In this document: positions 28,151 to 37,562 of the stretch, one piece after another
How positions within the stretch are numbered: the stretch's first letter is position 1
Layout: each line of letters begins with the position of its first letter
From: Natrononativus amylolyticus
GTDB taxonomy: Archaea; Halobacteriota; Halobacteria; Halobacteriales; Natrialbaceae
Direction: 5' to 3'
Length of the DNA: 64,000 bases
Assembly (NCBI RefSeq): GCF_024362525.1
Contig: NZ_CP101458.1
Location: forward strand, 1,488,001 to 1,552,000
Made by a program: the position numbers and the translations under genes
The notes under the pieces: generated by a model
The model's database searches: none
Told to the model about the DNA's origin: nothing
What the model saw: only the letters and a program-made list of their open reading frames with translations

Positions 28151-29110
28151 ATGAGCTACGACGTGCTGGTCGCCGGCGAAACGCTGATCGACTTCCTGCC
28201 GGCCCGTCCCGGCCCGCTGTCGGACGTCGAGGGGTTCGAGCGCCGGCCCGGTGGCGCCCCCGCGAACGTCGCCGTCGCGCTCTCGAGGCTCGAGGCGCCG
28301 CCGCTGTTCTGGACCCGCGTCGGCGACGACCCGTTCGGGCGCTTCCTCGAGGACACCCTCCTCGCGGAGGGGATTCCCGGCCGGTACCTCGAGCGCGACC
28401 CGGCCGCCAAGACGACGCTCGCGTTCGTGACCCACGACGAAGGCGGCGATCGGACCTTCTCGTTCTACCGGGACGACACCGCCGACACCAGACTCGAGGC
28501 GGGGACGATCGGTGACGACGCGCTGGAGTCGGTTTCGTGGGTCCACGCCGGCGGCGTCTCCCTCGCCGGCGGCTCCTCGCAGGAGGCGACGCTCGACCTG
28601 CTCGAGCGAGCCGCCGAACGCGACTGTACCGTGTCGTTCGACCCGAACGCCCGGCCGGAGCTGTGGCCCGACGCGGGGACGTTCCGTGAGGTCTGTCGGG
28701 CGGCCCTCGAACGCGTCGACGTCTGCAAGGCGACCGTCGGGGAGCTCGAGGCGCTCGGGTTCGACGGAGCCACCCCCGAGGCGCTGGCGCGAGACGCCCT
28801 CGAGGCGTCGGGGCCGCACACCGTCCTCGTCACCCGCGGACGCGAGGGCGCCGTCGCCGTCGCGGGCGACGGCTCGCCGTGGCCCGGGGTCGCCGACCAC
28901 GGCGGCTACGAGGTCGACGTCGTCGACACCACCGGCGCCGGCGACGCGTTCGTCGCCGGCTCCATCGCGGCGCTGCGCGAGGGGCGAGGGCTCGAGGACG
29001 CGCTGTCGTTCGCGAGCGGCGTCGCGGCGACGGCCACCACCGACGCGGGGGCGATGGCGGCGCTGCCGACCCGGGCGGCCGTCGACGCCTTTCTCGCGGA
29101 TCGTCGGTAG
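28151..29110 (+). CDS. PfkB-family carbohydrate kinase
   Basis: 319 aa. N-terminal VAGETLIDFLPARPG and RRPGGAPANVAVALSRL (PfkB motif 1), and the anion-hole/catalytic motif VDTTGAGDAFVAGS near residue 255 (PfkB motif 2 with the base Asp). Related to fructokinase and 2-keto-3-deoxygluconate kinase. The sugar is not determined. The 294 nt upstream are shared with the katG promoter. Confidence 0.85.
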   Translation: MSYDVLVAGETLIDFLPARPGPLSDVEGFERRPGGAPANVAVALSRLEAPPLFWTRVGDDPFGRFLEDTLLAEGIPGRYLERDPAAKTTLAFVTHDEGGDRTFSFYRDDTADTRLEAGTIGDDALESVSWVHAGGVSLAGGSSQEATLDLLERAAERDCTVSFDPNARPELWPDAGTFREVCRAALERVDVCKATVGELEALGFDGATPEALARDALEASGPHTVLVTRGREGAVAVAGDGSPWPGVADHGGYEVDVVDTTGAGDAFVAGSIAALREGRGLEDALSFASGVAATATTDAGAMAALPTRAAVDAFLADRR

Positions 29111-29169
29111 TCTCCGGCGCCACCCCGTGCAAGCAGATTCATTATCGGCCGCCTCCGCGTTCGTCCACT

Positions 29170-30279
29170 ATGAGTTCCGAGGACCGGTCAGTGGTATCGA
29201 CCGCCAAGCAGGTCGTCGCGGGGGTCCAGGAGAAGAACGTCCCGTTCATGGCGGCGAGCATCGCCTACCAGGCGTTCGTCTCGCTCATCCCGCTGCTCGT
29301 GCTCGTGTTCTTTCTCGTCACGATCGTCGGCGACGAGCAACTCGCAGCCCAGGTCGCCGACATCACCGAGGGCGTCCTCCCCGAGAGCGGCCAGCAACTA
29401 CTCGAGGAGGCGATCACCGACTCGGCTGCGACGGCGGGAACGTCGATCATCGGGCTGGTGATACTGCTGTGGGGGTCGCTGAAGATCTTCCGAGGGATCG
29501 ACACCGCGTTCTCGGAGATCTACGACTCGACGAGCGAGAGCTCCTTCCTGGGCGATCTCCGCGACGCGATCATCGTCTTCGGCGCGCTCGGCCTCGCCGT
29601 GCTCGCCGCGGGCGCCGCCACGCTCGCGTTCGCGTTCCTGCCGGACGTTCCGTTCCTGGGCCTGCTCAATCCGCTCTTGCTCGTCGTCGGGTTCACGATC
29701 GCGTTCTACCCGATGTACTACTTCTTCCCGAACGTCGACGTCTCCGCCCGCGAGATTCTGCCGGGCGTTCTCGTCGCCGCCGTGGGGTGGGCCGCGCTCC
29801 AGGCGCTGTTCCAGGTGTACGTCGCGATCGCCGCCGGCTCCGAGTCCGCCGACGCCATCGGCGCGATCCTGCTTCTCCTGACGTGGCTGTACTTCGGCGG
29901 CCTGCTGTTGCTCGCCGGCGCGGTCGTCAACGCCACCACCTCGGGTCACCTCGTCCTGGAGGACGACCTCGAGCGCGCTCCTCCACGGCAGGTCACCCGC
30001 GAGCGGGAACTCGCACAGATCGCCGACCAGCGGGACCGCCTCGCACGCGAGCGCGATCAGCTTCGGAACGACCTCGAGGCCCAGCGGTCGCGTCGAACCG
30101 ACCTCGAGGCGCGCGTCGACCGGCTCGCGACGGACGTTCACCGGCTCGAGCGCGAGAACGAGGAGCTGCGCCGGGAACTCGAGTACCGGGAAGAGCCCCC
30201 CTGGCGTCAGGCGCTGGAGACGGTGCTGGAACGGGTCGACTCCGTGAACGTCGGCACGGTCAGGGAGTCCCGGGAGTAG
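29170..30279 (+). CDS. YihY/BrkB membrane protein with coiled-coil tail
   Basis: 369 aa from ATG 29170. About six membrane helices in residues 20-260, with NVPFMAASIAYQAFVSLIPL at the start and LLTWLYFGGLLLLAGAVVNA as the last helix, the BrkB/YihY pattern. Residues about 275-350 form a charged coiled coil, RERELAQIADQRDRLARERD onward. The family is of uncertain function. The long cytoplasmic coiled coil may recruit a partner. Confidence 0.85.
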   Translation: MSSEDRSVVSTAKQVVAGVQEKNVPFMAASIAYQAFVSLIPLLVLVFFLVTIVGDEQLAAQVADITEGVLPESGQQLLEEAITDSAATAGTSIIGLVILLWGSLKIFRGIDTAFSEIYDSTSESSFLGDLRDAIIVFGALGLAVLAAGAATLAFAFLPDVPFLGLLNPLLLVVGFTIAFYPMYYFFPNVDVSAREILPGVLVAAVGWAALQALFQVYVAIAAGSESADAIGAILLLLTWLYFGGLLLLAGAVVNATTSGHLVLEDDLERAPPRQVTRERELAQIADQRDRLARERDQLRNDLEAQRSRRTDLEARVDRLATDVHRLERENEELRRELEYREEPPWRQALETVLERVDSVNVGTVRESRE

Positions 30280-30342
30280 TCGCGGCGCCAGCGGGCGGCT
30301 CGAGTCGGGACACCTTTGTGCGTTGCCGGCACACTCAGTACC

Positions 30343-30753
30343 GTGTCACACCCGGCTCGGGCGGCCCGTCGCCACATCCAGTCCGACCACGTGGCCGTCC
30401 TCGACGGCATCGATTACTGTGCGGACAGGGTCGCCGAACCGTGGACCGACGGGCGGGTGAGCGACCGCTCGCGGGTCGTCGACTCCCTCGAGTCCTGGCT
30501 CGAGTCGACCGGGCTGCTCGCGAAGCTTCCGCTCGTGCTCACCGACGCCGTCGAGGCGGCCGGGTACGAACTGGCGGCGCCGCCGGTTGCCGCCCCGCCG
30601 TACGTCGCGATCACGAGTCGCGGCCCGATCCTCCGGGCGACGATCGACCCCGGTCGGCTGGTGGTCCGGTTCGAGGCGTTCGACGTCGTCCGCGAACCCC
30701 GCGGCTACCGGCGACTCGACGGCGTTCGGCTGGCGGTTTGTCTCGAGTGCTAG
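30343..30753 (+). CDS. DUF7988-like haloarchaeal protein
   Basis: 136 aa from GTG 30343; an upstream GTG at 30316 would add nine residues. Contains DHVAVLDGIDYCADRVAEPW and PPYVAITSRGPILRATIDPG, ending in LAVCLEC. The pattern suggests the DUF7988 group of haloarchaeal proteins. No function is known. Confidence 0.6.
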   Translation: MSHPARAARRHIQSDHVAVLDGIDYCADRVAEPWTDGRVSDRSRVVDSLESWLESTGLLAKLPLVLTDAVEAAGYELAAPPVAAPPYVAITSRGPILRATIDPGRLVVRFEAFDVVREPRGYRRLDGVRLAVCLEC

Positions 30754-30794
30754 GATCAGCAGGTTTACTCCGGCCGCCGCCGTGGCTCCGAGCG

Positions 30795-31271
30795 ATGCAT
30801 CCGCGCGCAGACGCGTTCAGGACGATGGCTCGAGAAACCTACGGCTTCGACCCCGACGTCGAGGAGTTTCCGGAAGGGACGAAGACGGCGGCCGACGCCG
30901 CCGACGCCGTCGGCTGCGACGTCGCCCAGATCGCGAGTTCGCTCGCGTTCGACGTTGACGGCGAGCTCGTGGTGTCGGTGACCAGCGGGGCGAACCGCGT
31001 CAGCGAGGCCGCCCTGGCCGCGTACTTCGAGACCGACGCCGAGGCCGTCTCGATGGCCGACGCCGACCGGATCAAGGAGGAACTCGGCTGGTCGATCGGC
31101 GGCGTCCCGCCGTTCTGTCACGACCGCGCGGTGCCGGTCGTGATGGACGAGACGTTACTCGAGTTCGACACCGTCTGGGCCGCCGCCGGCACGCCGAAGG
31201 CGGTGTTCCCGATCGACCCCGAAACGCTGCGGTCGTACGCCGACGCCGAACCCGCCCCCGTCACGGAGTGA
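30795..31271 (+). CDS. YbaK/EbsC-type aminoacyl-tRNA deacylase
   Basis: 158 aa from ATG 30795. Opening resembles the YbaK domain: FPEGTKTAADAADAVGCD, then IASSLAFDVDGELVVSVTSG, LGWSIGGVPPFCHD and VWAAAGTPKAVFPIDPE. Such proteins hydrolyse mischarged tRNA, or in archaea act as trans-editing factors. Short neighbours on the same strand may be co-transcribed. Confidence 0.85.
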   Translation: MHPRADAFRTMARETYGFDPDVEEFPEGTKTAADAADAVGCDVAQIASSLAFDVDGELVVSVTSGANRVSEAALAAYFETDAEAVSMADADRIKEELGWSIGGVPPFCHDRAVPVVMDETLLEFDTVWAAAGTPKAVFPIDPETLRSYADAEPAPVTE

Positions 31272-31350
31272 TAACGCGGCGAGCGTCGATCGCGCGTCTG
31301 ATCGCACGCGGTGGGCCGGTCTGCAGTGGCTGGTTTCGATAACGGACGAC

Positions 31351-33186
31351 TCACCCCCGCCGCGGCGCAGTCGGGAGGTGCTCGCCGAGGAACTCGTCGA
31401 CGATCTCGAAGGTCCGGATCTTCTGTTCGATGTCCGAGGAGCCGTGACCCTCCGCGCCGAGTTCGTGGTAGGCGAACTCCTCACCCTCGGTCCAGCCCTT
31501 CGCTTCGAGGGCGTCCCGGAACAGCCGCGCCTGGGAGATCGGACACCGGGGATCGTTGACGCCGTGAACGATACAGATCGGTGCCTCGATGTTCTCGACG
31601 TGGGTGAGCGGGCTCCGCTCGCGGTAGAAGTCGGCGTTCTCCTCGGGGTCGCCGAGCTGTTGCTCGAGGATCGTCTTGAAGTGAGGCATCGACTCCTCGT
31701 AGAGGGCGAGCAGGTCCGTGATGCCGACGCGGGCGACGCCGGCCGACCAGACCTCCGGGTACGAGACGAGCTGCCAGAAGGCGCTGTAGCCGCCGTATGA
31801 ACCTCCCATCACGGCCACGTCCTCGATCCCCTCCCGGTCTGCGAGCCAGCGGCCCGCGTTAGCGACGTCGGCCTGCTCGCCGCCGCCCCAGTCGCCCCGG
31901 ACCCTGTTCTTGAACTCGCGGCCGCGGCCGACCGAGCCGCGGTAGTTCGGCTGGAGGACGGTGTACCCCCGCTGCACGAGAAACTGGACGTACGGGCTGA
32001 ACCGCCGCCGGGACTGGCCGTGGGGTCCGCCGTGGACGTGAACGATCCCCGTCGGCGAGGGCTCGGCGGGTTCGTACAGCAGCGCGCCGATCTCCACCCC
32101 GTCCCGCGACTCGTAGGTGACGTACTCGCTGTCGACGAACGAGTCCGGAGCGAGCCCGCCGTACTCGGCGTCTACCAGCACCTCGCTCTCGTCGCTCGCG
32201 AGGTCGTAGGCGAGCAGCCGCTTTCGCTCGCTCGAGGTCTGCTGGGTGACGAGCACGGTCTCGTCCTCGAGAAACGGATTTCCGCCGCCCATCGATCCGG
32301 GATAGCTCGAGACGCCCTCGGGGAGGTCCAGTTCGATCGCCGAGTCGTCCTCGAGGTCGTACCGGATCGGGACGACCGCAGCGCGGCGCGTCCGGAGCGC
32401 GAGGAACCCGCTCCCGTCGGGCAGGAACTCGACCGGCGACTCCTCGGCGTCGCCGCCGTACCACGTCACCTCGTCGCTCGCGAGGTCGTAGACGCCACAC
32501 CGAGTGAGGTCCTCGGTGTTGTCCGAGACGAGCAGGCGGTCGCCGTCGGGGTGCCAGGCCGCGGGACTGGCCTCGGCGCCGTGGTCGCCGACCTCGAGGT
32601 TGCGGGCGTTCGAGCCGTCGGCGTCGGCGACGTAGACGTCCTGGTTGTCGAGGTCGTCGGACTCGTTGGTCGCGTAGGCGATTCGATCACCGACGGGTCC
32701 GACGGTCACCCCGCGGACGGGCTGGTCGTAGGCGGTGAGCTGTTCGAACTCGCCGCTCTCGAGGTCGTGGCGGTAGAGATTGAGCTGATCGCGGGCATCG
32801 CTCGCGTAGTAGAGATACCGGCCGTCGGGGCCGACGTCGGCGAGCACGCACTGGCCGTCCCGGCCGACGACCCGGTCGACGGCCCCCTCGAGGTCGATCG
32901 AGAAGACGTCGTTCTGTTCGTCGCCGCCCTCGTCGCGGTGGAAGAAGAGCCGGTCGCCGTCGGGGTGCCACCGGATCGGGTACCGGACCGCCCGCGGTAC
33001 CTCGCCGTCGCTGAGTCGTGCTCGCGCTCCCGTCTCGAGGTCGAGCACGTACAGCTCGTTTCGCCCCGTCTCGTCGTAGTAGAAGGCGACCCGGCCGCCA
33101 TCGGGGGAGGCGACCGGCGCGCGAACCTCCGGGAGACTCGCCAGCGTCTCGAGCACGTCGTCGGTTTCGACCGTCGCGTCAGTCAT
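31351..33186 (-). CDS. S9-family prolyl oligopeptidase-like serine peptidase
   Basis: 611 aa. N-terminal beta-propeller (about 1-340) with repeated YYDETGRNELYVLDLETG-like blades; C-terminal alpha/beta hydrolase with nucleophile GGSYGGYSAF, Asp in HGVNDPRCP and His in GAEGHGSSD. It cleaves short peptides, likely acylaminoacyl-peptidase type. No signal peptide, so intracellular. Neighbours the M20 peptidase on the same strand. Confidence 0.88.
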   Translation of the reverse strand: MTDATVETDDVLETLASLPEVRAPVASPDGGRVAFYYDETGRNELYVLDLETGARARLSDGEVPRAVRYPIRWHPDGDRLFFHRDEGGDEQNDVFSIDLEGAVDRVVGRDGQCVLADVGPDGRYLYYASDARDQLNLYRHDLESGEFEQLTAYDQPVRGVTVGPVGDRIAYATNESDDLDNQDVYVADADGSNARNLEVGDHGAEASPAAWHPDGDRLLVSDNTEDLTRCGVYDLASDEVTWYGGDAEESPVEFLPDGSGFLALRTRRAAVVPIRYDLEDDSAIELDLPEGVSSYPGSMGGGNPFLEDETVLVTQQTSSERKRLLAYDLASDESEVLVDAEYGGLAPDSFVDSEYVTYESRDGVEIGALLYEPAEPSPTGIVHVHGGPHGQSRRRFSPYVQFLVQRGYTVLQPNYRGSVGRGREFKNRVRGDWGGGEQADVANAGRWLADREGIEDVAVMGGSYGGYSAFWQLVSYPEVWSAGVARVGITDLLALYEESMPHFKTILEQQLGDPEENADFYRERSPLTHVENIEAPICIVHGVNDPRCPISQARLFRDALEAKGWTEGEEFAYHELGAEGHGSSDIEQKIRTFEIVDEFLGEHLPTAPRRG

Positions 33187-33237
33187 GTCAGCACGTGTGT
33201 ATCGGCTCGAAATAAGTGTGCTGGCACGACGGGACCG

Positions 33238-34542
33238 TCACTCGGCCACGCCGCAGTAGCCGATGGCCGAGCAGGCGAGGGTCTGGGCGGTCTCGAGCAG
33301 CGAGGTGACGGTGGTGTACTCGTCGACCCCGTGGAGGTTCGGCCCGTAGGGGCCGGCGGTGACGACGGGAACGTCGTAGTAGCGCTGGAAGAACCGCTCG
33401 TCGAGAGCGGCGTTGCCGCCGACGTACGTGCCGGCGTCCCCGCAGATCCTCTCGGCGTTTCGCTCGACGGTCGCGACGATGTCGGCGTCCCGCGGGACCT
33501 CGTGCGGCGCGGCGTTCCAGCCGACCCACTCCACCGTCGGCGGGTTCTCGGCGAGCCACTCGTCGTCCGCGGCCGCCGCCGCGATCGTCCCCTCGATCTC
33601 CTCGCGCACGTCCGCTCGGCTCTCACCGGGCGGCCAGCCGACCCGTCCCTTCAGCGTCACCTCGGCGGGAACCGACGCCGGCCAGTCGCCCCCTTCGACG
33701 ACGCCGACGTTGATGTTCGTCACGTGGCCCTCGAGGTCCGGATCGGCGCCGTAGGCGGGCGGGAAGTCGATCCGCGCCTGGCGGTCGTCGTTCAGGTCGC
33801 CGAGCGCGCGGTTTACGAGACACGCCTTGTCGAAGGCGCTCACGCCCTGGTGGCCCCAGGCGGCGTGGGCCTTCTTCCCGGGAACCGCGACGTCGAAGAA
33901 CATCACGCCCGCGCTCGCGATGCCGACGTTCGGGAGGCCGAACGGCTCCGGGACGATCGCCGCATCGGGGACGTAGCCCCGCTCGAGCGCCGAGAGCACG
34001 CCGCCGACGCCGCCGGCTTCCTCCTCGATCGTGCTCTGGACGTAGAGGTCCCCGGCGAGTTCGATTCCCTCCGCCTGCAGGGTCTCGACCACGAGCAACA
34101 TCGCGGCGAGCCCACCCTTCATATCGGAGACGCCCCGCCCGTAAACGCGGTCGCCGTCCCGGCGAAGCGTCCACGGATCACCCTCCCAGGCCGACTCCGG
34201 ATCGGCGGGCACGACGTCGATGTGTCCCGAGAGCGCGAGCGTCGGACCGTCGCCGGCGCCGGGAACCGTCGCGACGGCGTTCTCGCGTCCCTCGTAGCCG
34301 TGCTCGTCGTACGAGGAGGTCCGAAAGTAGCCGGGATGGTCCGCGAGCGCCTCCGGATCGGGCTCCCAGGTGTCGACCGCGAGCCCGAGGCGGTCGAACT
34401 CCGCGAGCATCACTCGCTGGCCGACCGGTTCGTTTCCTGTCACCGACTTCGCGGCGACGAGTCGCTCGAGGGTCTCGAGCAGACGCTCTTCGCGGTCGGC
34501 AATCGACTGACACACCCGCTCTCGCGTGGACGAGGCGTTCAT
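33238..34542 (-). CDS. M20-family metallopeptidase (ArgE/DapE type)
   Basis: 434 aa. Metal-binding segments: SGHIDVVPAD, DMKGGLAAM and the catalytic Glu of TIEEEAGGVGG. Dimerisation domain in the middle (about 210-330). Such enzymes deacylate amino acids or cleave dipeptides. It lies 52 nt upstream of the S9 peptidase gene, so a peptide-utilisation unit is possible. Confidence 0.85.
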   Translation of the reverse strand: MNASSTRERVCQSIADREERLLETLERLVAAKSVTGNEPVGQRVMLAEFDRLGLAVDTWEPDPEALADHPGYFRTSSYDEHGYEGRENAVATVPGAGDGPTLALSGHIDVVPADPESAWEGDPWTLRRDGDRVYGRGVSDMKGGLAAMLLVVETLQAEGIELAGDLYVQSTIEEEAGGVGGVLSALERGYVPDAAIVPEPFGLPNVGIASAGVMFFDVAVPGKKAHAAWGHQGVSAFDKACLVNRALGDLNDDRQARIDFPPAYGADPDLEGHVTNINVGVVEGGDWPASVPAEVTLKGRVGWPPGESRADVREEIEGTIAAAAADDEWLAENPPTVEWVGWNAAPHEVPRDADIVATVERNAERICGDAGTYVGGNAALDERFFQRYYDVPVVTAGPYGPNLHGVDEYTTVTSLLETAQTLACSAIGYCGVAE

Positions 34543-34690
34543 ACGGGCGTATCGTCCGTGTGGGGTGTTAGCTGTTTCAGTCGCGGTATTCGGCCGGTAT
34601 TAACAACACACGGGAGATATTGACGGCGGAATTAATAACTCGAGTGGGTAGGATAATAACACTTTTACCCGCCGGTTCGAATGCACCGGT

Positions 34691-35767
34691 ATGAACCTCA
34701 CACGCCGATCGGTCCTCGCGGGAACTGCAGGTGCGATCACAACCGGGGCTCTCGCGGGCTGTCTGGACGACGTTGCGTCGGACGCGGAGGGAAGCGCAGG
34801 TTCGGGATATGCGGCGTTTTTCACCCTCTGGGACTGGTCCGAACAGGTCGCCGGCGACGAACTCTCGTTCGAGAACCCCGTCCCGGCCGGGACGATGGGC
34901 CACGGGTTCGAGCCCAGTAGCGAGGTCCTCACGGAGATCGCCGACTCGGACGTGTTCGTCTACCTCGACACGTCGGAGTTTAGCTGGGCTCAGGAGGCCG
35001 CAGACCGCCTCGAGGCCGACTACCCCGACGTCGTCGTCGTCGACGGACTCGACGGGATCGACCTGCTCGAGTGGGACCACGATCACGACGACGACCACGG
35101 TGACGATCATCACGACGACGACCACGGTGACGATCATCACGACGACGACCACGGTGACGATCATCACGACGACGACCACGGTGACGATCATCACGACGAC
35201 GACCACGACGACCACGACCACGATCACGGTGAGTACGATCCACACGTGTGGGTGGACCCGGTTCGGGCCCAGCGAATCGTCGACAACATCGCCGACGGAC
35301 TCGCGGACGCAGACCCGGACAACGAGGAGACGTTCCGCGACAACGCCGAGGCGTACAACGACCGACTCGAGGACCTCCACGGCGAGTTCGAGGACCTCTT
35401 CGCGAACGCCGATCGCGACGTGATCGTCGTCGCCGGCCACGACTCCTACCAGTACCTCGAGGACCGCTACGGGTTCGAGGTACACACGCCAGTCGGCGTC
35501 TCCCCGCACGACGAGCCGAGCCAGGACGACATCGCGGAGACGATCGATCTCGTCGACGAGCACGGCATCGACACGATCCTGTACGACCACTTCGAGTCGC
35601 CGACGCTCGCGGAGACGATCGTCGAGAACAGCGACGCGACGGAGACGCTTGCGATCACCCCCGCGGAGGGAACCACCGACGAGTGGGCCGAGGAGGGGTG
35701 GGGGTACCTCGAGCAAATGGAAGAGATAAACCTCTCCGCGTTCGAACAGGCAGTAGGATCGCAGTGA
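34691..35767 (+). CDS. Metal ABC transporter substrate-binding lipoprotein (ZnuA-like)
   Basis: 358 aa. The N-terminus MNLTRRSVLAGTAGAITTG with ALAGC is a TAT-type lipobox; Cys about residue 24 is the likely lipid anchor outside the membrane. Cluster A-I family pocket: MGHGFEPSS, DPHVWVDPV, AGHDSYQYL and the C-terminal LYDHFESPTL. A His/Asp-rich loop of about 50 residues at residues 130-180 contains four perfect DDDHGDDHH repeats. Zinc is the likely metal; manganese cannot be excluded. The ATPase gene overlaps by GTGA. Confidence 0.9.
   Translation: MNLTRRSVLAGTAGAITTGALAGCLDDVASDAEGSAGSGYAAFFTLWDWSEQVAGDELSFENPVPAGTMGHGFEPSSEVLTEIADSDVFVYLDTSEFSWAQEAADRLEADYPDVVVVDGLDGIDLLEWDHDHDDDHGDDHHDDDHGDDHHDDDHGDDHHDDDHGDDHHDDDHDDHDHDHGEYDPHVWVDPVRAQRIVDNIADGLADADPDNEETFRDNAEAYNDRLEDLHGEFEDLFANADRDVIVVAGHDSYQYLEDRYGFEVHTPVGVSPHDEPSQDDIAETIDLVDEHGIDTILYDHFESPTLAETIVENSDATETLAITPAEGTTDEWAEEGWGYLEQMEEINLSAFEQAVGSQ
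35087..35194 (+). repeat. Four perfect 27-nt tandem repeats in the ZnuA-like gene
   Basis: The unit codes for DDDHGDDHH and occurs four times without a mismatch, at 35087, 35114, 35141 and 35168, followed by a degenerate copy. It forms the His-rich loop. Identical DNA copies suggest recent expansion. Confidence 0.9.
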
Positions 35768-36504
35768 CCGCCGTCGCACACCTCGAAGACGTCTCGTTCG
35801 CCTACGGCGACCAGCCGGCGGTCTCGAACGTGTCGCTGACCGTCGAGGAGGGCGATTTCCTCGGGTTGATCGGCCCGAACGGCTCCGGAAAGACCACGCT
35901 GTTGCACATCATGCTCGGCCTGCTCGGCCCGGACAGCGGGACCGTCGAACTGTTCGGCGAACCGGTCGAGGCGTTCGACGACGGCGAGCGAATCGGCTAC
36001 GTCTCCCAGCAGGCGACCAACAAGGGCACCACCATGCCCGTCACCGTCGAGGAGGCCGTCCGGATGGGGCGGTTCGCCCACGCCGGCCACTCTCGGCTGA
36101 CCGACCGCGACCACGCAGCCGTCGAGGAGGCCCTCGAGACGGTAGATCTGGCGGGACTCGCGGACCGGCGCGTCGGCCAGCTCTCCGGCGGCCAACGCCA
36201 ACGAGCGTACATCGCCCGCGCGCTCGCGAGCGAGGCCGACCTGCTCGCACTCGACGAGCCGACCGTCGGCGTCGACGCCGAGTCCCGCGACGCGTTCTAC
36301 CGGCTGCTCGAGTCGTTGAACGATAACGGGATCACCATCATCCTGATCGAACACGACATCGGCGTCGTCACGGATCGGGCCGACCGCATCGCCTGTATCA
36401 ACCGCGAACTGTTCCACCACGGCGACACCGAATCGTTCGTCGAGAGCGACGCGCTGACCGAAGCCTACGGCGCGACCGGCCGGGTCGTCGAACACCACCA
36501 CTGA
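35764..36504 (+). CDS. Metal ABC transporter ATP-binding protein
   Basis: 246 aa from GTG 35764, overlapping the upstream stop (GTGA). Walker A GPNGSGKTT, Q-loop VSQQATNKG, signature LSGGQRQRAYIARAL, Walker B LLALDEPTVG and H-loop LIEHDIG. The C-terminus ends VVEHHH. It powers the transporter with the substrate-binding protein and the permease downstream. Confidence 0.93.
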   Translation: MTAVAHLEDVSFAYGDQPAVSNVSLTVEEGDFLGLIGPNGSGKTTLLHIMLGLLGPDSGTVELFGEPVEAFDDGERIGYVSQQATNKGTTMPVTVEEAVRMGRFAHAGHSRLTDRDHAAVEEALETVDLAGLADRRVGQLSGGQRQRAYIARALASEADLLALDEPTVGVDAESRDAFYRLLESLNDNGITIILIEHDIGVVTDRADRIACINRELFHHGDTESFVESDALTEAYGATGRVVEHHH

Positions 36505-36506
36505 CG

Positions 36507-37520
36507 ATGAGCGAGCGACTCAGACACCGACTCGAGCTCGCCGGAATCGCCGTCGTCGCCGCGCTCGCAGCCCTGATGATGGCGTACCTGCTCGTCTACT
36601 GGCTTCGGGAGTACCCCGTCGCCGGGGCGGCGTTCGAGGGACTGCTGGCCGTCGGCCGAACCATGGACGCCGTCTTCGGCACGAACGTCTTCAGACACCC
36701 GTTCATGTGGGATTCGATCGCGACGGGCGTGTTCATCGGCATCGTCGGCCCCCTCATCGGAACCTTCCTCGTCCACCGCGAGATGGCGCTCATCGGCGAG
36801 ACGCTGGCGCACACGGCGTTCGCCGGCGTCGCCGTCGGTCTCCTGCTCGGGACGTCGACCGACTGGAACGCCCCGCTGTTGCTCGCGGCGCTCGTCGTCG
36901 CCATCCTCGGCGCGTTCGCCGTCCAGTGGCTCGCAGAGCGCACCAGCACGTACGGCGACGTCCCCATCGCGATCATGCTCACCGGCAGTTTCGCCGTCGG
37001 GACGCTCATCATCAGCTACGGCCGCGGGCTCACCGGCGTCAACATCGACAGCTACCTGTTCGGCAACATCGCGTTCGTTCCGCTCGAGGGCGCGCGGATG
37101 ATGGCCGTCCTGAGCGTGGTGGTCGTCGCGGTGATCGCGCTCACGTACAAACAGCACCTGTTCATCACGTTCGACGAGCAGGCGGCCCGCGTCGCCCGGC
37201 TCAACGTCACCTGGTACAACACCCTCCTGGTCGTGATGACGGCCATCGTCGTCGTCGGCTCGATGCAGGTCCTGGGGGTGATTCTCGTCGCCGGAATGCT
37301 CGTGATCCCGGTCGCAGCCGCCACCCAGATCGCCCACAGCTTCCGCGAGACGCTCTACCTCTCGATCCTGTTCGGCGAACTCTCGGTCGTCGGCGGCTTC
37401 CTGTTCTCCGTCAACCAGGGGCTCCCCGCCGGCGGCTCGATCATCGTGTTCGCGATCGCGATCTACCTCCTCGCGGTCGTCCTCTCGGGGCGATCGGTGA
37501 CCGCGCTCTCGATGCACTGA
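36507..37520 (+). CDS. Metal ABC transporter permease (ZnuB-like)
   Basis: 337 aa from ATG 36507, two bases after the ATPase stop. About eight or nine membrane helices, with MALIGETLAHTAFAGVAVG and VGSMQVLGVILVAGMLVIP as the ABC-3 family core motifs. It completes the three-gene zinc or manganese importer. Confidence 0.92.
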   Translation: MSERLRHRLELAGIAVVAALAALMMAYLLVYWLREYPVAGAAFEGLLAVGRTMDAVFGTNVFRHPFMWDSIATGVFIGIVGPLIGTFLVHREMALIGETLAHTAFAGVAVGLLLGTSTDWNAPLLLAALVVAILGAFAVQWLAERTSTYGDVPIAIMLTGSFAVGTLIISYGRGLTGVNIDSYLFGNIAFVPLEGARMMAVLSVVVVAVIALTYKQHLFITFDEQAARVARLNVTWYNTLLVVMTAIVVVGSMQVLGVILVAGMLVIPVAAATQIAHSFRETLYLSILFGELSVVGGFLFSVNQGLPAGGSIIVFAIAIYLLAVVLSGRSVTALSMH

Positions 37521-37562
37521 GTACCTCGACCTTTAACACCCTCCTCGGTGAACCCGAAGCCG

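Noticed and set aside
28512-31271. 919-aa frame
   Set aside because: Only its last 158 codons (YbaK protein from 30795) are real; the rest overlaps PfkB and BrkB genes and is Arg-rich shadow.
35087-35230. CRISPR-like direct repeats
   Set aside because: Perfect tandem units without spacers inside a coding frame; they encode the His-rich loop.
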